Source: Certhia americana (Eukaryota; Chordata; Aves; Passeriformes; Certhiidae). From it: DNA of 64,000 nt. The notes below the pieces were generated by a model. It saw only the letters and a list, made by a program, of their open reading frames with translations, did no database searches and was not told the DNA's origin. The stretch is taken from assembly GCA_018697195.1 (NCBI GenBank), contig CM031864.1:14823286-14887285 (forward strand). The letters are read 5' to 3'. A program made the position numbers and the translations under genes. Positions 44,814 to 55,709 of this stretch are shown piece by piece. Numbering within the stretch: the stretch's first letter is position 1; each line of letters begins with the position of its first letter.

Positions 44814-45459
44814 TATAAATTACAGAGACCTGATGGGAAGAAAAAATGCTTTAGGAGACTGTTATTACATTAGTAGCAGTTGTGATAAAATTTCAAAATT
44901 TTCTGGGGGACAGATTATAGTATAGGAGTCAGAGTGAACTAGTATCTCATTTGTCATCTGTGAATTAGTCCTGACTATATAAACCTTCACTGGGTCTCTT
45001 CATTGGGATCATTGGTTCTGTTTGCATTAAGCCCTATTATTAAGTTTTACCCTGTTTCTGTCAAACACACCCCATTTACACATTTCTTACAGTGTTGGAG
45101 AGGCTGTACTAGCAAGGTGACAAAATTCTGCAGAGGTTGTTGAGGATTTTTGTTGTGCTAAATTATTCAGAGCTCATTGCACTAGACTTTTTCCATGAGG
45201 CTGAAATATCCCTTACTACAAATCAACAACTTTTAATGTAAATCAGCCACTTTTCATGTAGGCATAATGAGAAGGGAGAAAGAGCATTTTCCACACCAAA
45301 ATATAAACTGAAGCTCTTTATGTGAGAGTTGCTAAAAGATAATCAGATGTGAAATTGCTCAATTCAGACATGTTTGTTCCTAAAAGAAATGCTAATGCAC
45401 TTTTAAAATAGCTGGAAAAAAGCATTAGCTAATTGTAAGCAAATTCCTTTGGTTCAGAG

Positions 45460-46570
45460 ATCAGAGCGTTTGTCCGGCTCAGTCCCCGGGGGTGCGTGAA
45501 GGTCCCGGGAGCCGGGCCCGGCGCTGACCGGGAGCGCTTTCTGCGGGCACGGGGCGAGGGCTGGGCGGAGAAAAGTGAGCTGGAAATGATGTTGTTTTGC
45601 TTGTCTGAACAGCAGGGGGTTTCTTCAGATAGTTGTGAAAAATTTGCACGTCAGCCATAGAGCATTAAAAAGAAAACAAAAAGGGTTTCGCTATCTGCAG
45701 GTTGGAGTTTTTTTAAGCAGAACACCATGAATATTCTAAATAGTAATTTTTTCTTTTTCTGGTTTTTGTCATAAGCATAAATTGTCAGCTGTCATGTTGT
45801 TGCCCAAAGAGACCGTGAGGTTTCCGGCGGCTCCCGGGAGCCCTCGCCCCGCTGGCCGTGGCTGTCCCCGCTGTCCCCGGCGGGCCGGGCAGTGCTCCCT
45901 GCTCCGTGGGCAGGAGCTGACACCTCACGCAGCACAACTTCTCCTTTTAGAGCCACTCGGGGCTCGCCCTGCGCAGCCGGCAAACCAAAATGCCTGCGGG
46001 ATCTGCGTGGTGCCACCCTGCTTTGCTCTTACTTCTCTGCTCCGTGCCCCTGTGGGCCGATGAGATTTCCTGCAGGAATGAGGACGGGGAGACGGTGGAT
46101 TGGTGAGTAAATACCGTGGTAGGGGAGAAAGGCTGGGTGAGTAAATAACTACATTGAGATTAAACCGCGGGAGTGGGTGGGTCACCGAGAAGCGATGCAA
46201 AGGCAATCGCTGGTTCAGCGCTGTTGGCCTGTGAGCAGAGGCTGAATGCTGCCTTTGAAAAACCTGGGATAAGTTATTGAAATCTGAATTCGTTTCCCTG
46301 AACCAACCACCGTGCCGCATCATGAGTAACTGCAGAACAATCAAATAGTCACGGTTTTACACAGCGTGCGTGTCTGATGATCAAAGGGGACGTAACCTGT
46401 GTTGGGGTGCCAAGGCTGCGCTGCCAGCGGCAGCCCCGGGGGCACGGCCGGGCCCCAGCGCGTCCCCTCTGCTGGAAGGGACGGACCGGACCGGCCACCT
46501 GTGCCCTGTGCCTGTCACCGGGACAGGGAGCGCTCCCTGCCCGCAGCTGCCGTCACGGCACTGCCGGGGC
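45460..46570. promoter_or_regulatory. GC-rich interval covering the DNASE2B start, divergent from UOX
   Basis: Three GC- and CpG-rich patches (about 45465-45565, 45815-46100 and 46400-46570) surround DNASE2B exon 1, which begins about 1.2 kb from the UOX start in the opposite direction. No TATA box is obvious before the DNASE2B ATG. A shared promoter region is an inference from the head-to-head arrangement. Confidence 0.5.
45990..46102 (+). CDS. DNASE2B: DNASE2B first coding exon (signal peptide)
   Basis: It encodes MPAGSAWCHPALLLLL through GETVD and ends inside a Trp codon at the donor gtgagt. Confidence 0.92.
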
Positions 46571-49500
46571 CATCCCTCTGCCAGCAGCGAGCCCAGCTTT
46601 GGGCATTAAAATGAGTAATTGGATTAATGCGCTTTTCAAGATGAAAAGACGCAAAGTACAATTGCATAATATCCAGCCCAGATTTAAAAAAGTGAAATGA
46701 AGGCTCTTTAAAAAGAGCGCGTAAGCTTCCTGAAGATAAATATCAACCGATTTCAAAAGAAACATGTTTTTCTTGTGAACAACGATAAATGTGGATACAA
46801 GTGCAAAAGAAGTCGGCCCACCCCTTTCCTTGTGCACAGAGCTGACTGCAGGGAAGGCAGGTGCTCCTCACACCACGGGCAGGAGCACAAAGCTAGCTTT
46901 GCTCTCTGTTGGCATAGCATCAAATGTATGAGGCTCTAACCCAGCCCTACGACTTGTCACCTTTGCCAAGGCCCTTCTGGATAATGTAATTTTTTCAGGA
47001 ATCAGACTCTTAATTGTTGCAGCTACCTAGGAACATAAAGGTATGAAATATTTCATTTCTCCCTAAACTGGAATTTTCCTTGCAGAATGTTTTTTGTGAA
47101 AAACAAACAAAAAACCCACAAAAACAAACAAACAAACAAAAACAAACAAACAAAACAACCACAGACCAATATATTTACAAACGGTCCATTACTTAAATTA
47201 AGACAATTTTTGTATCAAAAATTTCTGAGAAATTCTTTGAAGGCTGGGGCTAGGAATAATTCACCTGTGCCTCTGTGTGAATGCCAGTGGCATGGGGCCT
47301 GTTCCAGGAGGAACTTGAGGGAGTCCAAATCCATGTTCTCTTTGGCAAATTTAGCAGGTAAAACAGGAGGATTTCCTTTTCAATATGCCCTGACCAAAAG
47401 AAGAGAAATTTGCCTGCCTGCTGGGGTCATCCTGGTTTATTGAGAAGAAAGAGTCAGCCTTTGGATTCTGGATTTGGTTGCTATGAAGCTGACAGGAGAA
47501 ACAGAACTGAAACTGCTGAGCAGAACCTCCTCTTAAACTAAAGATGTCAATGCACTTTCAAACAAACACTGTTATTTTCAGTTAGCAAGAGGTTTATGTG
47601 AGTTCCTGCTATGCAGTGGTTTCATCCTGCAGTATTCCATAATTACTCAGTATTCACACACCCTTACATTTGCTACTGAACCAGAGGAATCACTTTCTTT
47701 ATCTGACCTGATCCCATCTGTGCTCCTGAGGGCTGGCAGCTCCTCCCCAGGTACACGCAGTACCTGGGTGAGCAGAAGTCTCTCCTGTGTTTTCATGTCA
47801 CTCAGGATCTCATCCCACAATCCTCACTGCTCCTCCCACAGGGCTAACAGGGCAAATAGCCATAGGATCAGCTCTCTCTTTATTCATCTAAACTCACAGT
47901 ATTCTGTGGGAAGCCTTCCCTGCAAATAAAATCCAAAACTATGCTTTCTGAGAAGTGCTGAGTCAAGGACTGAAACCACCATGCACATTGCTAGTTTGGG
48001 CTTTTTTTAACAGGGTGGGGAGGAAGGGAAGAAATAAAGATGAGATTCTTGCTTTTTAGTTGTGTTCAGTCACAAGCAAACAATGTGAAAATACTAATCT
48101 GGTCTAAGCGGATTTGCTTTTTCTTGGTTCTCAGGAAAATAACTTTTACTCTGCTTCCACAAATGCCCAAGTTCTTGAGAAATTTCCTGTGCACAAATAG
48201 CAGTAAAGATTTTGTACAACTTTAATTGGTAATACACTCAGCTGGCTTTCTGGAAAAAGCCAAAACATGTATTCACTGCGAATTGGCAGGCAATTTCCTG
48301 ATAGTTCAATGACTAACATTTCATAAGCATATCTGCTAATGTGGATTTGTCAGACGCAAGGCTGTAAACACTTCCAGAGCATAAATCTTTCAGTAAGTTT
48401 CAAAGTAGTTTGGAAAGGCTTCATCTACTAATTCCTAGATCAGCTCTTAGTACTGTAACTACTGCTCTTCCTCTCCTTTCCAAATCTTCATTTCACATCT
48501 TTATTTCAATTAAAGGGATTGTTGTGACTCCTGGTGCATGTATAGGCACAGACCACTCTCCCCAGCCTAGTTACATAAGTCACTTTCTTCTCTGTGATCT
48601 GTCATCAGAAATTACTTTTCCTGACATGCTTTAGGGAGATCATTCAGTCAGTGGCAATGCAGGTGGATTATCAGGGCCACCACTGGTGTGTGTTTTTCTT
48701 CTGCCTGTACATGTACATTTCCCATGGATTAAATGTTCTTCTCTAGCAAAATGTTTTCCTGCCACTTTTTACCTGTGTTTGGAGATGTCTTCTGTGACCA
48801 ACTTGAGCCTGTAAGTCAACTGGGCAAGGTTTACTCCTCCTGATATACTTGAGGGGTTAAGCACAGGCTGCATCTTTGTTAAATAGTATAGATTGAAAAT
48901 AATGCCACTCAGTCCTTACTGTTGACATTAATAGCAAATTACTCAATTACTGCCCTCAGAGAAAGTGGCTGAGTTAATTACATTGTGATTAATCCCATGG
49001 ACTTGTGCACTGGGAAAATTTGTTTACTTTATCAGGGGCCTTAGTATGAACTGAGCCATTTACTGACAATATTGAGTAGTTTACAATTTTGAAGAGATTT
49101 GTACTCCTGGATAATGGTTTGAAAATTTCCAGTCTGCAGCAGTTCATCAGAGTGCAAGTCTGTTATGGAAAGTAGGATTGGAACTATATTTTATCTCTGC
49201 TTTATAGTTATTTTGTGATTGTGATACATATAAAGGTAATATAATGCTTTTTTTATTTCAATACCTAATTTTATCTATTTCATATAAGCCATATTTATAT
49301 AGTATATAAATTGTTTGACCTGAGGGAATATTAGACTAGGTTTGACACCTGAGGTTGTTTACCAGAACCAGGAGCAATAGAGATTTCATGGATTCAACCA
49401 AGGCTACCTCAAATTCTTCAGGGGTACCAACAGCAGTCTGGCCACAGCGACAGGAGTTTGGTGCTGAATCAGCCTCCCTTGCTTACTAAGAAGCAGAACA

Positions 49501-52500
49501 AATTTGTCTGCAGCAGGGACTGTGCTGCCAAACTGCAGCTAGTTCCTGGGCTGGGTCCCTCCTTTGATGCTGAGGTGTCCACACTTGTTCTCCCTCCAGC
49601 CCAGCATCCCTGGATTCAGCCTTCTCTTACTCAGGGAAGGAGATACTGATTTACACATTCTAACAGGGTGGTGGTAAAAAACCTATTGCTCTTCACTGTT
49701 GCAGGTTTGCTCTTTACAAGCTGCCCAAACATACCAAAGGACAGATTCCCATGCTGGGACTGGAATACCTGTACATGGATGCCCTGGCTCCGCAGTGGCA
49801 GCTTGGTAAATACCTCATCAACATGACACAGGGTGCTCTGGGACAAACACTTCAACAGCTGTATGAGACATATGAATCCAAGGCAAGTGACACTTCATTT
49901 TTGTTAGTGTGGTTACTTGATATTGTGTGCAGATGACATGAAAGTAGCCAAAATAAGCATATAAGGCTAGGCCTGACCTGTAGATCTGCTAGAACAGATA
50001 GAGGGGAAGAGTACCTTGACAGCTGGGCTGATTATTTGCAGTTCTGGATATAATTAGGGATAATCCTCAAGCTTCTAATTTTAGTCAAGCTTTTCATATA
50101 GTTAGAGTATTGTCCATCAGAAAAAGAGTGCTCATACATTCTTCCTTTGGCTTCTTTTCTGCAATTCATGTTGAGCAACATCTGAAGTTGTGAATTCCAA
50201 CCAAGGTCAGTGGTAATTGTTACAGACTCTTGTTCTAAGCCCTCCTATGTGCATGTGTTTCATACTCTGACTCAAATCAAATCTGGGTTTTCATCGTCCC
50301 CCTGAAATCACTGTGATTGCTCCAGCAGTGATATACTCTTTGTTGACCTCCTTTTTTGCTCCCACACTCAAACACCTCACTAATATTTGTGTGAAGTGTT
50401 TGTAAAATACCATAAGATCTCCCTATAATTTTTTTTTCCCATCTATGTAGTATTGTTGGGAGTCTGGGTGTGTCTTTGCATTTCTCCTGTGGGTTTGTGG
50501 TAGGGTGCAATTAATTTGTATGAAGAAGAGACTCCCAGAAGTCACTCAAATGTTGGCAGTGCTGAAAACTGTCCTATCCTAGGTCTTACTGTAGCTGTAA
50601 TAAACTGTTTACAGACTTACAGTACATTGGGAGGGGAGGCATGTCCCAACTCCTTTGAAGTTCTCTATTCAGGGGAAATAAGGTGTGGCCGTATGCAAAT
50701 ATTTTGCAAAAAGCTTTAATTGCTTGCCCTTCATAAGAACAGTTGTCATGTCTATTTTTACTCAGCAAGTATTTTTACCGGATCTGATTGCTAAATCAGA
50801 GAGAGGCACAAAAAACAGAAAGTAGAACTTCTTTGCAAGTAAGTGCCCACTAAACCCATGTAAACTAGCTTAGCAAGCATATTCAGCCCTTGGGAAAGGG
50901 CTACTGCTTTGATTGAGAGAACTTCTGCTTCATGTCAGCTGAGGCTCTAATGCTGAGTCTTCAGGTTTATTTTACTGTAATGTCTGTGGAGACTGTGTCA
51001 GCTGAACTGGGAGCAGGATTAGGCTCATGATGTTCACACAGAGGAATCCTGAATTCTTTCTTCTGTTCCGAGCAGATGTTTGCTTAAATGCCTCCTTCTT
51101 TTTTACTGAATATCGTGTTTCAGAAATGTGTGTTTCCCTGCAGAGGAACACCACGGCATATGCGATATACAACGATGAGATCCCTGAATCAGACTCCAAA
51201 GGGTCAAAATATGGACACACCAAAGGTACAGGGAGAGTCCCAAACTACTATTTTCTCCTTTCTAAAGTTGCAGATAGCATCCACTTGTCTGTCTGTTTGT
51301 TTATCTGTATATCTGAAATTCCTGCCCAAAGCAAAACTGAAGAATGATGTGCATGGTATGTGGGTTTTGTATAGTTACCTGTGCTGCAGCCTCTGGTTTG
51401 GTTTTGCTATGCTGTGCTGTGTGAAGGATCTTGGGGCTTATGGACTATCTGTTTCAAGAGTTGAAACTAATACAAATCCTTTTAGCACCATCCTGAAAGC
51501 AGTACAAGATGTGAATGGAAAGATGCCCTCAACATCCAAACCCCTTCAAACTTTCTGGGACAAGAAACTGCTGCCAAGATCATGAAAGCACTGTAGGATG
51601 TAGTTACAGAAAATTGAGGCTAAATAAGTGTAAATTTCAGTGGAGTTCAAATGTTCCCCTGAGGAATCAGATGGGTTTGCCCAGCCTGATGTGGAAATGA
51701 GGACATTTTGCAGGGCTGTATTTTCAGGCTGCAGCAATGGGCACAGCTGAGGAGCCATGATCCATCCTGGAGGGGAGAAGCATAGCCTGTCTCTCTGCTG
51801 CTTCCCCATGGGGAGATAATTTGGTCTGGGAAAAAACACAGTGCTGACAGAATCTATTTCTCCTTATCCAGTGAATATTTTATGTGAAGAAAGATGAGCA
51901 ATGGAGAGAGGGTCGCAACCACTAAATCATTGTAACTCTTGAAGACAAAATTTGAGCAGAGGAAGAGGGGGGGTGTGAAAGGATTTTTTTTGAATAAGAC
52001 ATGATGACAGTTTGAGTTATGGAGGAAAGATTTGATGCAATTTTAATACAATATTAGTGTCTCCTATGGTCCATTTATCCACTCTAGAACAACTTACTGT
52101 AGATATTAACACATTGAAAAAGCAGCAAAACCGAAGTAGGGCACAGCTCTGTCATCTCAGGGTGTGTTCCTCCTTCATTCATTTGCAGTAACTTTTATTT
52201 TGACAGGATTTCTGCTCTTGGATAAATCACAAGGCTTCTGGGTGATCCACAGCGTGCCCCTGTTCCCTCCCATCCCTGAGGATGGTTATGGATATCCATC
52301 TACTGGGGAGTCCTTTGGACAGACAGCCATCTGTATAACCTTCAAATATAATCAGTTCACAGAAATAGGTACAAAAAGCTTCTCCCTAAGAAAGCCTTTG
52401 TCCCATACTGCTCTGATTGCTTTCCTTGCGGTTTCACCTCAAAAATTCTTTGTTCTTGACCTTTTTTTGTGACATTGGGAAACCAAGTGGGGCCTGGAAA

Positions 52501-55008
52501 GAGCATTCTTGGCTTCAGTTGTGTTTATCCAATTATTTCCTGTGTGAATATGGGAAATTCACTCTTCCACTCAGTTTTCATCTCCCTGTGGGGACTGTCA
52601 GAATAATAATAGTCACAAGTGCATATCAAGAGTAAATTCAGTCCATGCAAACAAAATGCTTTGGAAATAGAAAAGTAGGATGATTAATCATTTTTAACAG
52701 TAATAGCTCAGTCAGCAAAAGTCATCTGCAGTTCTAAAAATGTAAGGCAACCACTGCTTGAGCTGGAGTAGTAGCAGCCTTGACTCATCAGAAACATGAA
52801 GTATGGAATAAATATCACTTAGAATTTTCCCAGGTATTTCTTTGCCACAAAAATTGCCAATACTAAATATATAAAAACACCAAAGCCAAACAAAATATAG
52901 CTGCAAGATTCAGAATTATCTGGAGTAATAACTGGTACTGGAATCCTGACAGGGGATTATCAAAAGACATTACAAGAAGTCATATTGGCATGTTCCTCAA
53001 CTCTTTCCACACTGTTTCATCACTCTTCTCTAGTTACAAACCTCAAATCATATTAATGAAAGACACATGCTGTGCAAATTGCCAGGCTGGCAATACCTCA
53101 GAGCTATCTAACCAGGTTCCTGTTTGTGGAAACTCACCTATGCATGTGTTTAGCAGAAGAGGACAAAAAATGAGATGCATATGCTAATGCTTTTCCTGCC
53201 TCATCCTCCCAGCTTCTGCTAATCTGTGGTTCAGGTATTTCTTAAGCCAGAAAGACTGGAATGTTTCTGATGGACTGGTCTTCCATGAACTCACTTAATG
53301 AGCCCATTTTTCCCTTGCTGTTTATGCTATCCATGGCAAAGACTTGTACAGTTGAGCTGTTCAGAAAAGGAGATTTCTTCTGCAAATTCAATCCAGATGC
53401 TGAAAGTCAAGTTCTGTTCTCCATAAAACCAAACTAGACCCTTTGGCAGCTCCTCTGTTTGCATTTGTCTTGGCAGCTGTAACTGACTGGAAACTATTCC
53501 TGTAAATACAGACAGGTTTGGATTTATGCATAATGTCTGAGTGCTTTGTGGCTGCAGAGAGGCTTGAAGATGAGCATGGGTGGAAATGGCAGTGGACTAA
53601 GACCACCAGTTACCAGTTCTGCTAGAAATAATGAGGTGTAAGTGGAAAGCCTGAGTGTACTCTCCCAGCCAGTCTTTGTGCTGCAGGGCCAGTCAGAATA
53701 CGAAGCAATACACAAATTCTTGATTGCTAAAATAAGATGCTTTCACACTTAACTCAGGCAAGACATAGGATGTGAAGAGTAAGTAGGATTTAGGTTTTCT
53801 GCCCAAGACAGAACTTTGCTCTCTTGATTGCTTTTCTTTAACTCATTGTAATTCTGCATGTGTTCATTTCTGTGGGTTTTCCTCAGATCAACAGATGCTG
53901 ATTTATAATCCAGGAATCTACAGTTGTTCCATCCCTGACGTCTTCCAAGCTGATCTCCCAAATCTCCAGAAACTCTGTGCAAAGTCAAGGCTGCCCTCAG
54001 TTCCCTTGCACCACCTTTCCAAGTTTCAGTCAGCTCATGGTGAAACCTTTCTCCACTTTGCAAAGTCACACTTGTTCATAGATGGTAAGAGAACCTTTTG
54101 CTTTCTTTATAATACATTCTCAATTAATTCTTAAAATATGAATTAATAAATTATTTTAAAATTCGTACTCTCTCTGAGGGGGAAATAAGAAAGCTTCAGA
54201 AGTAAATGTAACAGAGGGCAAGGCGTGCTGTCCCATCCTAATGTTCTTTCAGCCCCACAAAGCAAAAAGCTCTCTGATCCATCCTAAGGTATTCAACAAT
54301 CAGATTTTCAGGAAAATTATGTTTCATTATTCAACAGTAACAACAAAGAAGGAGTAGGGGGTTTGAAAAATCTGAGGGTTTTTTGCTATGAAGAAGACTT
54401 GCGAGTTTTTGTCCTTTTTCCCCATTTTTTCCTTTCCCTTTTTTCCTGCTGTTTGTTTGCAACAGGTTTTCTAGAAGGTGAAAAAGTAGAAATGAACTTC
54501 TGAAAAATCAAAGTAAGGGGAGGAGCAAAATTCCCTCTGGCCGACTTCATGCATTTCAATGAAATGAGCACAATTTAGATTATGCTTTTCAGTCTGTTCT
54601 TAAATGAAGGAACATGAAACACTGATTACCCATACCCTGTGTTACTCCACAGATATCTACGTGGCCTGGATGGCTCAGGAACTGAAGACTGATTTGTTGG
54701 CTGAATCCTGGCAGCGTTCTGGCGAAAAGCTTTACTCAAATTGCTCTCTTGACTACCACGTCTACAACATAAACATTATAGGGATGCCATTGAACTCTAC
54801 CTTTCATTCCATTAATGATCATTCCAAATGGGCTGTTTCAAGGAAATACAAAGATCAATGGACATGCATTGGGGACTTGAACCGTGCTGCCGAGCAAGCT
54901 TGGAGAAGTGGTGGGTTCATCTGTACCCAGAACGAGCAGATCTACAAAGCCTTCAGGCATTTGATAATCCGTTATGAAAGCTGCACTTCTGCTCCCAGAG
55001 AGCTCTAA
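45990..55008 (+). CDS. DNASE2B: DNASE2B, deoxyribonuclease II beta (DLAD)
   Basis: An acid endonuclease of the DNase II family, cutting DNA without metal ions to 3'-phosphates. In mammals the beta form degrades DNA during lens fibre maturation. Six coding exons (45990-46102, 49705-49882, 51144-51225, 52207-52368, 53887-54084, 54653-55008) give 362 residues, against 361 in human. A signal peptide (WCHPALLLLLCSVPLWA) is followed by ISCRNEDGETVDW. Catalytic positions are kept: His122 in KYGHTKG, His139 in WVIHSVP, His301 and Lys303 in DHSKWAVS, Asp319 in CIGDLNR. Likely N-glycosylation sites include NMT, NTT, NCS and NST. The ATG at 45990 is chosen because it directly precedes the signal peptide. 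The second coding intron uses a GC donor. The gene appears intact. Confidence 0.96.
47089..47157. repeat. AAAC-rich simple repeat
   Basis: Imperfect aaac and aaaac units in the first DNASE2B intron. Confidence 0.8.
49705..49882 (+). CDS. DNASE2B: DNASE2B second coding exon
   Basis: The acceptor is ctgttgcag. It encodes FALYKLPKHTKG, LGLEYLYMDALAP and LGQTLQQLYETYESK. The donor is gcaagt, a non-canonical GC donor in otherwise perfect context. Confidence 0.94.
51144..51225 (+). CDS. DNASE2B: DNASE2B third coding exon (first catalytic His)
   Basis: The acceptor is tccctgcag. It encodes RNTTAYAIYNDEIPE and SKYGHTK, with donor gtacag. Confidence 0.95.
52207..52368 (+). CDS. DNASE2B: DNASE2B fourth coding exon (second conserved His)
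   Basis: The acceptor is ttgacag. It encodes FLLLDKSQGFWVIHSVPLFP and ICITFKYNQFTEI, with donor gtacaa. Confidence 0.95.
53887..54084 (+). CDS. DNASE2B: DNASE2B fifth coding exon
   Basis: The acceptor is ttcctcag. It encodes QQMLIYNPGIYSCSIPDVFQ through FLHFAKSHLFID, with donor gtaaga. Confidence 0.95.
54653..55008 (+). CDS. DNASE2B: DNASE2B last coding exon (His-x-Lys and Asp)
   Basis: The acceptor is actccacag. It encodes IYVAWMAQELKTDLLAESWQ, NDHSKWAVS, WTCIGDLNR and SGGFICTQN, with TAA at 55006-55008. Confidence 0.96.
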
Positions 55009-55411
55009 CCAACCATTCCTCCCAACCAGCACAGCCCTTGTTACATGGGAAGTGTAGGAAATGTCTCCCTTGAACTGTATTTTCCCTGTGAGTTTCCAGC
55101 TGTGCTGGGCCATCCCCTTGTTCTCTGTAGGAGCAGGTGTTGTGCAGGTGAAGGGCAGCTGTTTCCCTGTGGTGTGGGGCCCTCGGGGGTGTGTGCTGAG
55201 CCCTGCTCTGCTCCCCTGGTTCCTCTCACCATCCCCAATGGGATGGGATGGGGTGCTGCTGCACAGGGCTGCACCAGAGCACAGCTCTGTGAGCACCCTG
55301 AACGGGCATCCCTGGGCACATCCCTGGGATCCCACATCCCAAGGAGTCAGGCTGGATGTGGGACTGGAGGGACAACAGAAGCCTCTCTCCTGAGTTGGGT
55401 GACAGACTGCC

Positions 55412-55444
55412 GGATACTTATTTGGGGATAAGTATCCCCAAATA
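55412..55444. repeat. Nested inverted repeat with two alternative hairpins
   Basis: A 12-base perfect inverted repeat (tatttggggata / tatccccaaata, spacer ag) overlaps a 9-base one (ggatactta / taagtatcc, 8-base loop). Only one can fold at a time. Confidence 0.85.
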
Positions 55445-55703
55445 CTTCAAAATTGCCCTGGATTTCTGGCACTGTTGAGATAAAATCTGAGCACTTCTGC
55501 TCAGCTTGGGCTGAATCTCTAAAAGAGCTGAGAAAATCAGATCCAGACTGGGAGATGTGTAGATCTGAGGGTGGGAAGGCCTCATTTTTACATGATTCAT
55601 TTTTAGAGAATTAATGAATTTTAAATCATCTTTAAATTATCTGTAACTAATCGCTTGGGAATATTTCTAGTGCTTTTATTCATGTACAGCAATTTTATAA
55701 ACA

Positions 55704-55709
55704 AATAAA
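55704..55709 (+). terminator. poly(A) signal AATAAA, probable DNASE2B 3' end
   Basis: First canonical hexamer noted after the DNASE2B stop, about 0.7 kb downstream, in acaaataaacatc. Confidence 0.45.

Noticed and set aside
45610..45660. Alternative UOX start on the minus strand (ATG followed by ADVQIFHNYL)
   Set aside because: No suitable donor follows within a reasonable distance, so it was not preferred over the exon at 44790-44813.
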